A stretch of DNA of 64,000 nt from positions 13,367,690 through 13,431,689 of the forward strand of contig OZ038440.1 of NCBI GenBank assembly GCA_964036275.1, given 5' to 3'. The DNA is from Litoditis marina. Taxonomy: Eukaryota > Nematoda > Chromadorea > Rhabditida > Rhabditidae. The position numbers were made by a program, and so were the translations under genes. Under the pieces are notes generated by a model, which saw only the letters and a program-made list of their open reading frames with translations, searched no databases and was not told where the DNA came from. How positions within the stretch are numbered: the first letter of the stretch is position 1; each line of letters starts with the position of its first letter. This document shows positions 1 through 11,162 of the stretch, one piece after another.

Positions 1-175
1 CGAAATATGGTTCGTAGCTCCGTAATTGCGCAGTTGCAGCATAGAGGAACTACTGAAATTCTTATTCACGTAAGACGTGTGAAGCACTTATGATTCGAGG
101 ACTTGCAATCATGTTTACTGAAGTGAATTCACGTTCGGCATGCTTATCCTAATTTGATCAGAGTACGTAATGCTA

Positions 176-318
176 GAACATCCCAGCCCCTTCATCCCAA
201 CCTGCATCTCTCGCTTTAGCGCACTGTCTCGCAAATCTCGTATCTCGGCGGGATGTTAGAGCAGAGAAATAGCGTATATTTGAGGAAACGCAGATTTGGA
301 TGAAAAGGCCGGGATGTT
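176..318. repeat. foldback element, copy 1
   Basis: The ends are inverted copies: AGAACATCCCAGCCCCTTCA on the left pairs with a right end reading GGATGAAAAGGCCGGGATGT. The right half (about 241-312) is closely repeated at 1806-1876, so this is a dispersed non-autonomous element and not a chance hairpin. Confidence 0.6.
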
Positions 319-1796
319 CATGAATAGGGCCTCAGATATAATTGCGAAGTCTTTCCATTTTCTCATTGCAATCAAACTACGAAACAAAGAAAACACTTCT
401 GACGCGTCCTTTAGACTCTATATTACTGTAGCGGTAGTGCACGAGTCGTGTACTTTGTATTATTGCGCTGCGAAGTGGATGACTAGGAATGTTGCTCATT
501 AATTTGTGTTCACCCTTTTCCTTGCAAAACATGTTGAGGTTTTCGAGACCTAACCAAATGTTATGAAGACCTTTATTCCGACGACAAGGTGAAGTATCTA
601 AGTTTTAATTTTGTCTGCATGCAACTTTCAAGTATTCTAGTTACGAGAAAAACAGAGCGAGATCAAACTACAAACACAGCAGAACAGAACCACCCGTACA
701 GTTTTGGCCAATCTTCCTTTGAACATTCCCTCTACAAAGGGGATGTACTGTTCACATGACTATGAGTAGGATGAACCTTCCGTTTCCTTCCGTTCGCGCA
801 CTCGGGGTGTCGAACAGGCGGTTAGAGAAAGGGGAAAAATACAAGTAAAAACAAAAAAGTGGTAAATTTATAAGCTTGTTTGGAGTTTCTGGTAATAATA
901 GAAGTCATACTGTTTCAGAGGGCACTGCTGTATTTGTAGTTGTATCGTTCGTTTTAGACAAAATACGAAATTCGGCTGTTTTTATAACTGCAAACGACAG
1001 CTCACATTTGGTAATATATATAGCAGTTTAACCACTACCTAAATGCGTAACTACGTATCATTCAAGACGAGAAAACAACCGTAAAAAATAAATTGGGTAA
1101 CGGAGTCACGAAAACTTCGATTAAATCGAACTTCCAAACCTACCTAGGCGTTCATAGTCCACCGACCAATTTGAAACATCTAACGGAAACGTTTGAAATG
1201 TTACCGTTCCACTTCAAAGAAAAAGAAAGATAGAGGTACGAATATGTTTTTCATTCACAAAGCTCACATAAAAATATTTGATCACAGTTCAAGTAACAGG
1301 CGATTTTCGTGGAAGTATACCGTACTCCCATTGTACTACTAATCCACGATAGAATGTGTCAGCTGTTTGCAGCATAATATTATTTTATAGTAGGTGTGTA
1401 CTAGTAGCCGACGAGCTCTGTTCAGTTAAAGTTCATCCCCGGTCCCTTCTACTCATGACGCATAAAAGAGAATAACAGGGGCGAAAATGTCGAAACAGCG
1501 GACTATAGTCGGGTGACTAAAAAGTACTGAAATAGATAGTACAGACACAAATGAATGTCAATGATTGGAACATTACTTAGGATTGTATTATGAGTATCTG
1601 ATACAAATCTGCGGAAACAGACATTTACTTTCTTGTTCGAAGATCTATTCAGAGTACGTATGCTCCGTGCAATATCCGTGGCGAAGAGATATTCCGAATA
1701 TGCAGAGTTAAAGATATCTGGAGGGCAGTCAAGGAACACCATTTCGCAACGATTTGAAGTGATCTAATAAATCTTGAAATCTTGAATCTTGAATGC

Positions 1797-1880
1797 TAGA
1801 AGATCCGGCGGGATGTAAGAGCAGAGAAATAGCGTATGTTTGAAGAGACGCAGGATGGGATGAAGGTGCCGGGATCTTCT
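1797..1880. repeat. foldback element, copy 2
   Basis: It shares the GGCGGGATGT...AGAGCAGAGAAATAGCGTAT core with the 176-318 element and is bounded by TAGAAGATCCGGC on the left and the inverse GCCGGGATCTTCTA on the right. It follows a short AATCTTGAA-type tandem run at about 1770-1795 that resembles a retrotransposon 3' tail. Confidence 0.55.
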
Positions 1881-2789
1881 ACCATACTTACTCAGAATGC
1901 TTTTTCACTGAAACGAGTAAACTATCAGGAATCGAAGTAAATTAGGTGCACTTGGAAAATTATTGGGAAACAAGTTATGGGAAATGGGGTGGAAATGAGT
2001 TATATCATGATTTATCTTCCATTGGCAAGTTTTTGATAAATTACCTTCGACTGAATTATGTTGACACCTGAGGGCAACGATTATAGGTTCGCTTGAATAA
2101 AATTATAGATGATCATTTCATCATAGAAATAAGGGACATACATGTGAAAAACTACACGGTGAACGGATTATTGCCAACTTCCCTCTGGTGTTTCCAGCTT
2201 TTTGAAGAACTTCGGAAAAGATCTATATTTTTCTAAGACAACTATCTGCTATGTTTGTGGTTTGTACACGGCGTATTTTGAGCGTAATTGAAAAGTTCTT
2301 CCGCGTCTATAGATCAAACTACAGTTCAAGTGACTACATATCCTTTGAAAAAGTAGAGTTCTTTTTGTTCTAGAACAAAGTGTAACTTTGATAAAACAGA
2401 GGCGTGATATTTTTCGAATTGGTTTGCAGTTTATTCTAGAACAGAGAAAGAGGGCCACTTTTCACATTTCTTTTAAATAGTCAGATCTATTATTTTAATT
2501 TGTCCACATTTCAGTGCGTGAAGGAAGACACCGAAATCGGTGCCAGACACACTCTCAGCTGTGATGATCTACTGCCGGCTTTCATGTGAGTTCAGGGGCT
2601 GCTGATCTCAAACTCAAATCGAAACGAACCGCGTTTGAGCTATAGTCGAACCAATTAGAGCACCGAGAAAATTTGGAAAAAGAGGATTTGGACAATCGGG
2701 AAGGTTTGGAGAATCGCATTCAGCTTGAAAATCGATCTATCCAACTCGGCTAAAAAGGCTGCTCGCTCAATCTCAATTAAACACGTAAT

Positions 2790-2915
2790 ATACTGTTCGT
2801 AAATTGCACAGTCACGTAAAATGTAACACACAGCCGAACTCAGAAACGTGCAATAACAAAGTGCACGATGCCTCATTAGAATGCTAACTTTACGTGACTA
2901 TTCAATTCACTTCTA
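2790..2915. repeat. CACGTG-ended MITE, copy 1
   Basis: About 125 bp. The left end carries TTGCACAGTCACGTAAAAT and the right end the inverse TTTACGTGACTATTCAAT; the internal core reads CGTGCAATAACAAAGTGCAC. Five further copies occur in this window (8358-8485, 34371-34500, 35679-35807, 54522-54649, 63209-63337). Confidence 0.75.
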
Positions 2916-3204
2916 ACGTATAGCTCCAGTCGAACCTCTAAAAACACCGAGAAAGTTCGGAAAACCAGGCAAGTTTGAAAAAAAAAAGAAAAACATCAGG
3001 ATAATTTGGGAAATCGGGAAGGTTTCGAAAATCGACTTGAACTCGACACTCGAACTTCGATCTGTTTAACTCGACTATAATAACAATCTTGTTCGTTCAA
3101 TCTCAACTAGACAGGCAATAGTATACGCAACCACCAACCACTGCTCCGTTACGATTATGACAAGTTCTCTTTTGTCGCTCACTTAATTGCTTTCCAACTG
3201 TCTA

Positions 3205-3214
3205 TCTCCCCCCC

Positions 3215-3246
<32 letters not shown>

Positions 3247-3325
3247 CATCTCTCTCTCCTTCTCTCTCTCCTTCTCTCTCTCTCTCGCTCGCTTTCTCTC
3301 TCTATCTCTCTCTCTCTCTCTCTGT
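3205..3325. repeat. CT-rich microsatellite
   Basis: An almost pure (CT)n tract with occasional interruptions, about 120 bp. No coding potential. Confidence 0.9.
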
Positions 3326-5162
3326 CCACATCCTGCTAATCTCGAGCCTACTAGTGCACTTGCACTTTGTTCACTCCCCATCGACGCTTCTCTGAATTAT
3401 TTCTTCTCTCGAGGGGCTTTTCAGGTCAGATAACAGCAAATACCACAATTTAATTGTACAAACATGATACTTGTTTCTGAACGAATGTATCGAGTCTACG
3501 TGATAACGTATAAATTTTGGTTCCCAAAAAGGTTTGTGAAGTTTATTACTTTGAAAACAATAATTGAGTGATAATGGAAAATGCAACATTACGCATTTTC
3601 CGTGGTAATGGTTTATGTGTAACTAACGGAAGTTCAATCCGATGGCACTACTTACAGTATTGGCTCGAGAGACTTTGATGGGTAACTGAAAAAAACTAAA
3701 AATTTCTAGTCCGAGAAATTTATTTTCTCTGCCTTAGATCCCCGCTTCGGCGCAGATCAAACTACAACCTACAACGCAGGTTGTGTACCTCGTATAGAGC
3801 GCGGTTTGCATACCCCACGCAAATTATCCTGATTCTTCCAGTTACGTCGTGATTCGATCTCAAATACGTCATCTTGGATCGGAGATTCAATTGATGGACG
3901 ATTTCAGCCGGGATTTTCGAGGCGGCGGCGAGATCGGAATGATGTTCACCATGCTGCAGAGCACTTATTTCTACATTTGCAGAGAGAAAAGTTTGGTTTA
4001 GATGTATTATCTCAACATTTACTCAAACTTAGGGGGACAGAAAGGAAAGTTTATATGAAAAGGCTGTTCAAGAGAAACCGATATATAGTTTTTTTTTACT
4101 CAAACTAGCTAGCCTAATTTGCTACGGTTCACATGTTTTAGTCTGTTTTGCTGCGCGCAACGTCACTAGCTTTCCATTCTGTCCTCCTTTGAAGATCAAA
4201 TTAATCGATACATCTGATCTAGAGAAAGTCTAGTTTAAATTTATTGATTATTTTGATCTGAAATGTTTTATTTCGTTGACATTGATCCCAGAATGTTAAC
4301 AGGGTTGCTTAAAAGCTATATCTTTTACTGAGCACATCACTTGCTAACTATATTGTCAAATATTTCTTGTGAGATGAAATACATTTTTGTTCAATTAGTA
4401 CTAACATCGTTTTACTCTTTTTGTATCAGTTGCTGAAATCCCAGTTGTGAATCTAGCTTAGCACTGTAATGGCGCATACTGACCGGTGCATTTAACTGTG
4501 ATCTGCATAACTAATCACGAGTTTAGAAATATATTTATACAGTATATCAAAGTACTATTGTTCTGGAAATTAACTCGTGTCAAAAATATAAATAGTTTGT
4601 TATGTTGACTTGTACAACTAGGTTTTTGTGTAATCATTGGAGCGTCTCTAGTGCGTGATCAAAATAACATCAAAATAACAAATGTAATTAAAATAGAATT
4701 GGGCCAATATTCATTTACGTAGCACTTATTCAGTTTTCTCACAATAGACTTTTGTGTTGTGATCGTTTTATTCTATTTTTTTAGGATGTACTTGTTACTC
4801 ATTTTCACATATCAGATGTTGGTACTTATTTTAGATAGATGACGTGGCAGAAATAAAACGTACGATATTAGTTAGTCATCGAATTTCACTATTTTCGGAT
4901 AAACAAGCATTAGAAATCAAAGTTTCATTCACACATCCACTAATACCTCTGCACAAAAGAAATTTGACGAATTTCGAACGAAAACAATTTTGCGCATTTG
5001 GATTGGAACTAGTTTTTCTTCTACAAAAGTCACGTCATTCCGGACTGTCAACATATTTTCTCAACCAGGTTGTCAATTTTCTTCTCGATCTTTTCCCGAT
5101 TATTTTGTGTTTCCAAAACAAAACAATATTTCAGTTCTAAATCACAGAGAAATACTTCAGGT

Positions 5163-5716
5163 ATGAAGATATTGGCTGTAGTTTTTCTTCTCTTTTCTCT
5201 ATTTGTATGTTCATTTCCTCATTTTCATAGAGGGTATGGTTATGGATATCCGCCAGCGTATGGTTAGTTTTCCACTTGAATTGTATCACATTTTCTGTTT
5301 TCACGCTTGTTCAGTTCACAAAAGCAGTCCATTCATAGGAAATTGTGGTTCAGTAAAACCTTCAATACAAAAGGAAGTACAACGTGAACATTGAAGTACG
5401 AGTTTTTGTTGGTAGAAAAACTTTGCACTCACAGTTTTATGTACACTCCACTTTAATAAATATTCGCCCGCCAAGTTGAGAAACCATCAAAAAACCGTAA
5501 TTTTCTTCACAAAATTCTATTTTTCTCATTTAGGTTTAGAAATACGGATATATGTTTATAGGTTATCCTCCTATGTACGGTGGGCCTTACGGTCCGTATG
5601 GATACCCAGGGTATGGTGGATACTATCCGTACTATCGGAGATACAGTCCTTTAAGAGGAGCCCTGAGGGGAGCACTGGTGGGAGCAATGTTCGGAGCCAT
5701 GATGGGAAAGAAATGA
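5163..5716 (+). CDS. small secreted Gly/Tyr-rich peptide with glycine-zipper tail
   Basis: Two exons (5163-5262 and 5562-5716) join to an 84-residue protein. Residues 1-20 (MKILAVVFLLFSLFVCSF) form a clear signal peptide. The middle is rich in Gly, Tyr and Pro (YGYGYPPAYG, then repeated GPYG/YPGYGGYYPYY). The C-terminal part switches to a cationic, hydrophobic GxxxG segment (GALRGALVGAMFGAMMG followed by KK). The start sits two bases after an ACTTCAG acceptor at 5154-5160, with another TTTCAG at 5129-5134; either could take a spliced leader. AATAAA lies at 5759-5764. Nematode YGGW/YGGY-type secreted peptides (the nlp/cnc antimicrobial group) share the Gly/Tyr-rich composition and size, but I do not recognise this exact gene and its function is inference. 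A structural cuticle or pharyngeal peptide is an alternative. Confidence 0.82.
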
Positions 5717-5758
5717 GATCATGGCAACTGGATTCTGAAAGAAAGTATTAATAATATT

Positions 5759-5764
5759 AATAAA
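5759..5764 (+). terminator. polyadenylation signal of small peptide gene
   Basis: AATAAA about 45 bases after the TGA at 5714-5716. Confidence 0.6.
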
Positions 5765-6837
5765 ATCATCTTTCACGGCTTATGAACCAGAATTATATAG
5801 ATTACAGAAGTTCCGGAACCATCAGTCAAGCGTTAATATGGTTCAATGTTGTTCAGAATTGTTCAGAACTTCCTGCTGTGTTTCTAAGACGGAAATAGAG
5901 CTGATGGTTGCGCACCACTTCTGTTCGATCAGTCATGTTGAGGTTTTCCTGATCTACTACCACAACGTTGTTTATATGTTTCACTGTAAATCATGGTTGT
6001 GTGTATGTTTTATATTTATTTGAACTATTTACAAGAGAAGAAAATAAATTATTTGTCAAAATTCGAAGAAGCAACAAAATATTCGGAAAGTTGATATTTA
6101 GTGCAAGAGATTGTCAGAAGAAATAAAAGAAAGAGTTATAGTTTCCGTCATTCCTACCGAGACTTGGCAGCGTGCCAATTAATATTCCTGGCAGTTTTTC
6201 ACCACTCCACTTCCACTTCCACTTCCACTCCACTGTTCAATCCACTGCGAATCTCTGTCAGCGGTTGTTCTGTTTCATAACGACACGGAAACCAGAAAAT
6301 GCCTTCAGAATACTTATTTTTTCTATCAAAAATATCTATCCAAAACTCGTGGCACGGTGCCAATGGGTCTCAGTGGGAATGAAACAAACTATAAAATACT
6401 CTATATTCAGGGGCGCTAGTCGCTAGCAGCCCAGTCGGTAACGCAGCAGTCGCTCTTGCAACAAATTTTGACAGGTTCGCTTCATGTTTGAGCCAGTTAT
6501 TTCGAAACTTTATAATATTATAGAGTATGAAAAAGGTCATTGGTTTGTGAATAACTGCTGAATTTTCCTGATTTTCGTCTGTTTGTTAGCAGATCTCGTG
6601 ACAATGATTGGGCTTCAGCTGGAGTATGGTGGCAATCGTCTCCGACTTCCGTTGAATTCGTCCCGATTCTCCAGTTCCTGAAATAACACATTAATAATAA
6701 ACACTACACGAAGCTACGGCATTTCTTCAAATTCGCTCATAACCAAATGCAAGAATATTACGGCGTTCTGATTCTCTATGTATCTCATATGCTCTCTCTC
6801 TCTCGCAGGTTCTCTCTCGCCCGCACTAAATCGCAGA

Positions 6838-7030
6838 TATAGTCGTTGCCAACGGGAAGGCAGGAGGGTACTGTATATCTCACTTTGCGTTGTGTACGCC
6901 CACATGTCTTCGATTTCAAAGTTCGGCGGTAATCTTGTCTAATAGCGTAGTGGTTACCGCCCTGCTACGAATCTTTGGCTTGTCGGTTCGATTCCGGCGG
7001 GACACAGAAATTCATAAATTTGGCACCACT
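6838..7030 (+). mobile_element. tRNA-derived SINE-like element, copy 1
   Basis: It carries an A-box-like TAGCGTAGTGGTTA and a B box inside a well-formed T arm (GTCGGTTCGATTCCGGC), 40-50 bases apart as in tRNA. The acceptor stem does not pair, so it is not a functional tRNA. A full inverted copy sits at 46905-47091; the shared sequence extends well outside the tRNA part, for example GGAGGGTACTGTATAT and GTTGCCAACGG. Confidence 0.7.
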
Positions 7031-8357
7031 ATATATGTATTCAGGTGGTGTTTTCCGGACTTCTTTCATTATTTGATTGTATAAATAACCCATTATTCAC
7101 AAAAATACAACCTTTCTATTATTCGTATAATAATTTCTAGTTTTTCCTCAAATTCAATGTGACAGCCCAGAAACAGCCCATGTTTGAGGATGAGCAGAAT
7201 TTGTGCGTTATAAGTGCATAGGAAGTTGTTTCAAAATAGATTTTCAACAAAAAACGCATATTCTCACCGCTATATGGTGGATGTTTGGACTCCAGTTGGA
7301 AGTACCACGAGTAGAGATGAGTTCCACGCAGAAAAGGACGAAACACGTTGCAGAACTCCTCACCATCAGTGGGAAAGATAGTCTAGACTAAGATAGTTAG
7401 TCGCTATATAAACCCTATAAATCATTGTAAATGTTTCTGTTTCTGTACTTGTAAACAGATAAATGTGGTCAGGAACTTCGTTGGAGATCGGTCTTTTGTT
7501 GGTTTCTGCTTAAAAATCAAAGGGAGAGTTCGCTAAATCAGTTCTCTCCAAAAGCAGATATGAGGCAGTATGTATGAAACATCCCAACCCGGCCCGGGAT
7601 GCCTATGTTCTTTACTTCACATGATAATATTTCAGTCAATAGAGAATAACGTACTTTGCAAATACGTCAACGATTGCCTAAACGTATTGCATGGTCAGAT
7701 ATGAGTTTATGATTTCACAATCTTATATCGTATATACCAAAGTATTAAAATGAAACTGTTGCAAATCGCTTTCCGAGCACAAATGATTTCAATCCATGGG
7801 AACTTCTCACCTCGCTTTGGCAGTCTCCATTTCCGTTCACAGCACACAGATGAACTTGCAACACCGTATCTCGTCCTGATACGTTGTATCTGAATACAAA
7901 TTTCACGTAACATACAACTGCTTTTCAGAAAAGTAGTATGAAACGTAATTATTCATCAAAACCAACACTGGAAACGTGGAAAAGTGAACGGCATACATTC
8001 CGGTGTTACTTTTTCAGTTGCAAGTTAGGTTGTTCATCAGAGAGCATGTCCTTGTCTGAACCTTCACAACATAATAATCCAAAATATCTTATAAACGTGA
8101 AGTGGATGTATCTCCATCGTTCTTCCAAAGGTGTCTGGAGAGTATGCTTCTCAACGTTTATGGATCAGGTGATACCTGTATCCGACACAGAATGCGTAGT
8201 CGATCCATTCTGCATCTGATTTGTAGTAGGTCACGTTGTCCCCCTGCAGGCGAATATGTCGCAGCATATCCGTTTTCTCCACCGGTTTCACACCCGAGTC
8301 TGAAATGAGGCGAAAACTGCCGTTATGGCTGACACGATTTTGTTTTCAAAAGGAACA

Positions 8358-8485
8358 TACTGTTAGTCAATTGCACAGTCACGTGCAATATGTTAAACAC
8401 AGCAGAACTCAGAAGTGTGCGATTCCAAAGTGCACGATACCTCATTAGAATTCTAACCTTTACGTGACTATTCAATCGACGTCTA
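8358..8485. repeat. CACGTG-ended MITE, copy 2
   Basis: Same family as 2790-2915: left ACTGTTAGTCAATTGCACAG, core GTGCGATTCCAAAGTGCACG, right TTTACGTGACTATTCAATCG. Confidence 0.75.
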
Positions 8486-8761
8486 GTATATCTTCCCTTA
8501 TTCTGTTCTGCTTTCAGTTTCATCGTGTTGCTTTCCGGTCGAAACTAGTAAATTATATTGTTGCATCGAGATCAACTACAAAGAAAATATTGCCACTGCC
8601 CATACCCGGAGCGGGGACAAAATCAATTGGACTTTCGAAACTCCACCAATGATTGCATCACTGTGCGGTACACGTATCAGAAAAGTATGTTTTCACAGAT
8701 CATCTATTAAGATACAGTGTGTCAACATTTCATTTGGGTCTGCGTCTGGCCGACGCGACTG

Positions 8762-11162
8762 TCAAGGTGGTAATAATCTTTGTTTCTGTAGCATTTTCAC
8801 ACGAGAAGCTGTGAAAAGCCTTCTTTTCGCCCGTTGTGCTACATTTGTAAAATTGTTGTGCGTACCCAAGTACATCGATTGCTCAATTGTACCAATTCAA
8901 ACTCACACCCAGTAGCCGGCTTGGTCTTTTTTGAGTTCTTCCGGCTGGGAGCGGCACGTTTCCGTGAATGCCTCTTCTCACATCTAAAATTTATTTAAGT
9001 CTATATTGAAAGCCTGACATCGATTCCACATGTGATTGTTTCAAAAAGTCTATAACGCAGATTGGTTCTGCTACTTACAAATCTACAAGCGAATGGTGGA
9101 GCAGTGGCGAATCCTGACAGAAATTGGGCATCGCTATCATATAAAGGTAATATCGAGACAATACACTTTCAAAAACGAAATTCCCCGTTGTTCTGCAATT
9201 TGAGGATTATTATTACTTCTCATGACACTCAGCAGCCGTCAAAAAGTTGTTGTTGCTCTTTCCACATCCGGTGTAGTGGAAACCGCGACACTTCTTCTTG
9301 CGCTTGTTGAAATAATATCTGAAATTGATCAGATTCCGTGGAAACTCAACAGAAAATTGGATAGATTCATGCGCGTGATATCCACTCTGTTTAACACGGT
9401 TTTAATCTGATGCAGAACAGCATTTAATCACAAGTTCAAAAATCGGTGTGATCTTTACAAGGTTAGCGAAAGTAGTGGTCACAGGTCCTCAGGAACAAGA
9501 TACTAAACAAGAAACACATGTTCAACAATATTTCCACCTAATTTTCTCTAAAAGCAGTAAATAATCGAGAAAAAGGTGATACCTGTTGGACATGGCTTCA
9601 CACCAGTTACCTCTATCGAGAGATTCGAGACACGGATCTGAACCATACAAAAAATACGTCACGTCACGGCCAGTGAAATCCTAGCGGATAGTTTCACGCG
9701 CTTTTCATTATCCCGACAAAGTGTTGCCGACGTTGAGATACGCCAATCATTTCATCGTTGTCACACCTATTTCAAAGTGGATGTGAATGAGGAAAACTGA
9801 ACCTCAACAAAAACCAGACCAGATTTTCAATGTTCCCTATTTAGAATACGAAATTCGGAATAAATTGAACCCTAACATTTTACCTTTGCTAAGTGTCTTC
9901 CAAAAACTGACCTAATCCAGAAACTTCGCACGCCTCTTGGCAAACTTCGAACGATTCGAATTTGTTGGTGTTCCCGCCACAACCTGAGACAAACATAATA
10001 CATAAATGTAGTTGAATGTAGAAAGTTGTTTGAAAATGCCAAAAATAGCATCGACATATTACTGTTCTATGGAAGACTATTGATCAGCTATCAATCAATT
10101 AGAGTAAACTATCCAGATTCACATTCCTACATTTTAATTCAAAGTGAGATGTTTTTAGAAATATACCTCCATAAAGAAACTGGTCGCAAGTGGCTCGTGT
10201 CTCGTTGTAGAACCACATATATCTCAACTGGTTACAGCTGCCCCAATCCGGCTGGTGAGAACAGATGGCTGCAAATTATAAACGAATGTATTATATTTCA
10301 TTCTAAGTTACGCTGTGGGTAAGATGATACTACTTCCATAGCAACAATACTGGAGAATTTACTGCATAGAACAACTTGAAATGACTACAGATACAGATGT
10401 CTATGTTCTTATTTCCCTCTTAGGCGTTGTATGTGCCAGAAGTTAAACTATAGATGGTGATTTCCTGTAACCACGAGCCTGAATCAATGATCGTGGTTAG
10501 CATGTCCCGCTGGCCCCTCTGCTAATTAATCTGAGTAGTACGAACGCAAACTAGAAGGGCTTAATCTCCGTTAGTCGGATTGTTAACAATTCAGGAGATT
10601 TCGAACTGAGCGAGACAGTTATCGTGATAACTAGGTTCAATGTTTCGGTTTCGAATCGTCTGTCAGCGGTAATATATCATTCTCACCAGTGTTGGCACTC
10701 GGCTTGTGCCCGCGGCACGTGTTCATACAATCCATTTCAGTCGCAAATCTGTAAATGAAAAAAAAAACACACACATAAACCTACACAATATCAACTACAC
10801 ATTAACATTATTTTTTCCTGGTACACTACACACTATTGACCGTCTCGTGAATATATGAGAATCTGTGACATGTATGATGAACACCGTCACATAAGAAAGC
10901 GACGTCAATAAATATATTGGTTTCTTGTATTTTGGAAAACTGACCAGTGTTCTATGTTTAATGGTAAGAGTTGACTCTTCCCCTCATTGTCAATGTTTTG
11001 CGCAACGTTCTTTATTGATTATTTTGATCTACCTGTTATCCGTTCCGCCGCATCCAGTATAGGTGAACTGGATGCATTTGCCGCTCTTATAAGTCCATCT
11101 TTGGACTGGACGCGACACTTTTGACTCGCATTTTCCACTCGAACCAGCCGCTTGGAAACAGG
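8762..11162 (-). other. mec-1: Kunitz domains 12-14 and basic C-terminal tail
   Basis: K12 (11033-11162, 10687-10748): [35 protein letters not shown]13 (10167-10268, 9912-9983): [39 protein letters not shown]14 (9583-9637, 9217-9318, start of 8907-8983): [34 protein letters not shown]1 residues are Glu, Asn and Glu. The end is Lys/Arg-rich ([17 protein letters not shown]). The last splice (donor GGGT|GTGAGT at 8906, acceptor near 8836) is plausible but its acceptor is weak; without it the frame stops at 8839-8841. Confidence 0.82.

Larger units (their letters stand above)
1..5162. other. gene-free repeat-rich region
   Basis: I see no exon set with a recognisable protein here. The stretch holds two related foldback elements (about 176-318 and 1797-1880), one copy of a dispersed CACGTG-ended MITE (2790-2915), a long CT-rich tract (3205-3325) and several copies of a dispersed GATCAAACTAC tag (for example about 663, 2312 and 3757). 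The final few hundred bases presumably include the promoter of the small peptide gene that follows. Confidence 0.6.
5765..8729. other. intergenic region between peptide gene and Kunitz gene 3' end
   Basis: No convincing exon seen on either strand. Contents are a repeat with GGCACGGTGCCAAT and AGTCTCAGTGGGAATGAA (6352-6400, second copy at 46260-46308), a tRNA-derived SINE-like element (6838-7030) and one CACGTG-ended MITE copy (8358-8485). The 3' UTR of the minus-strand Kunitz gene should extend into the right side. Confidence 0.55.

Noticed and set aside
6920..7000. Possible functional tRNA gene
   Set aside because: A and B boxes are present but the acceptor stem does not pair, and the sequence recurs at 46.9-47.1 kb with extra non-tRNA sequence, so it is a SINE-like element.
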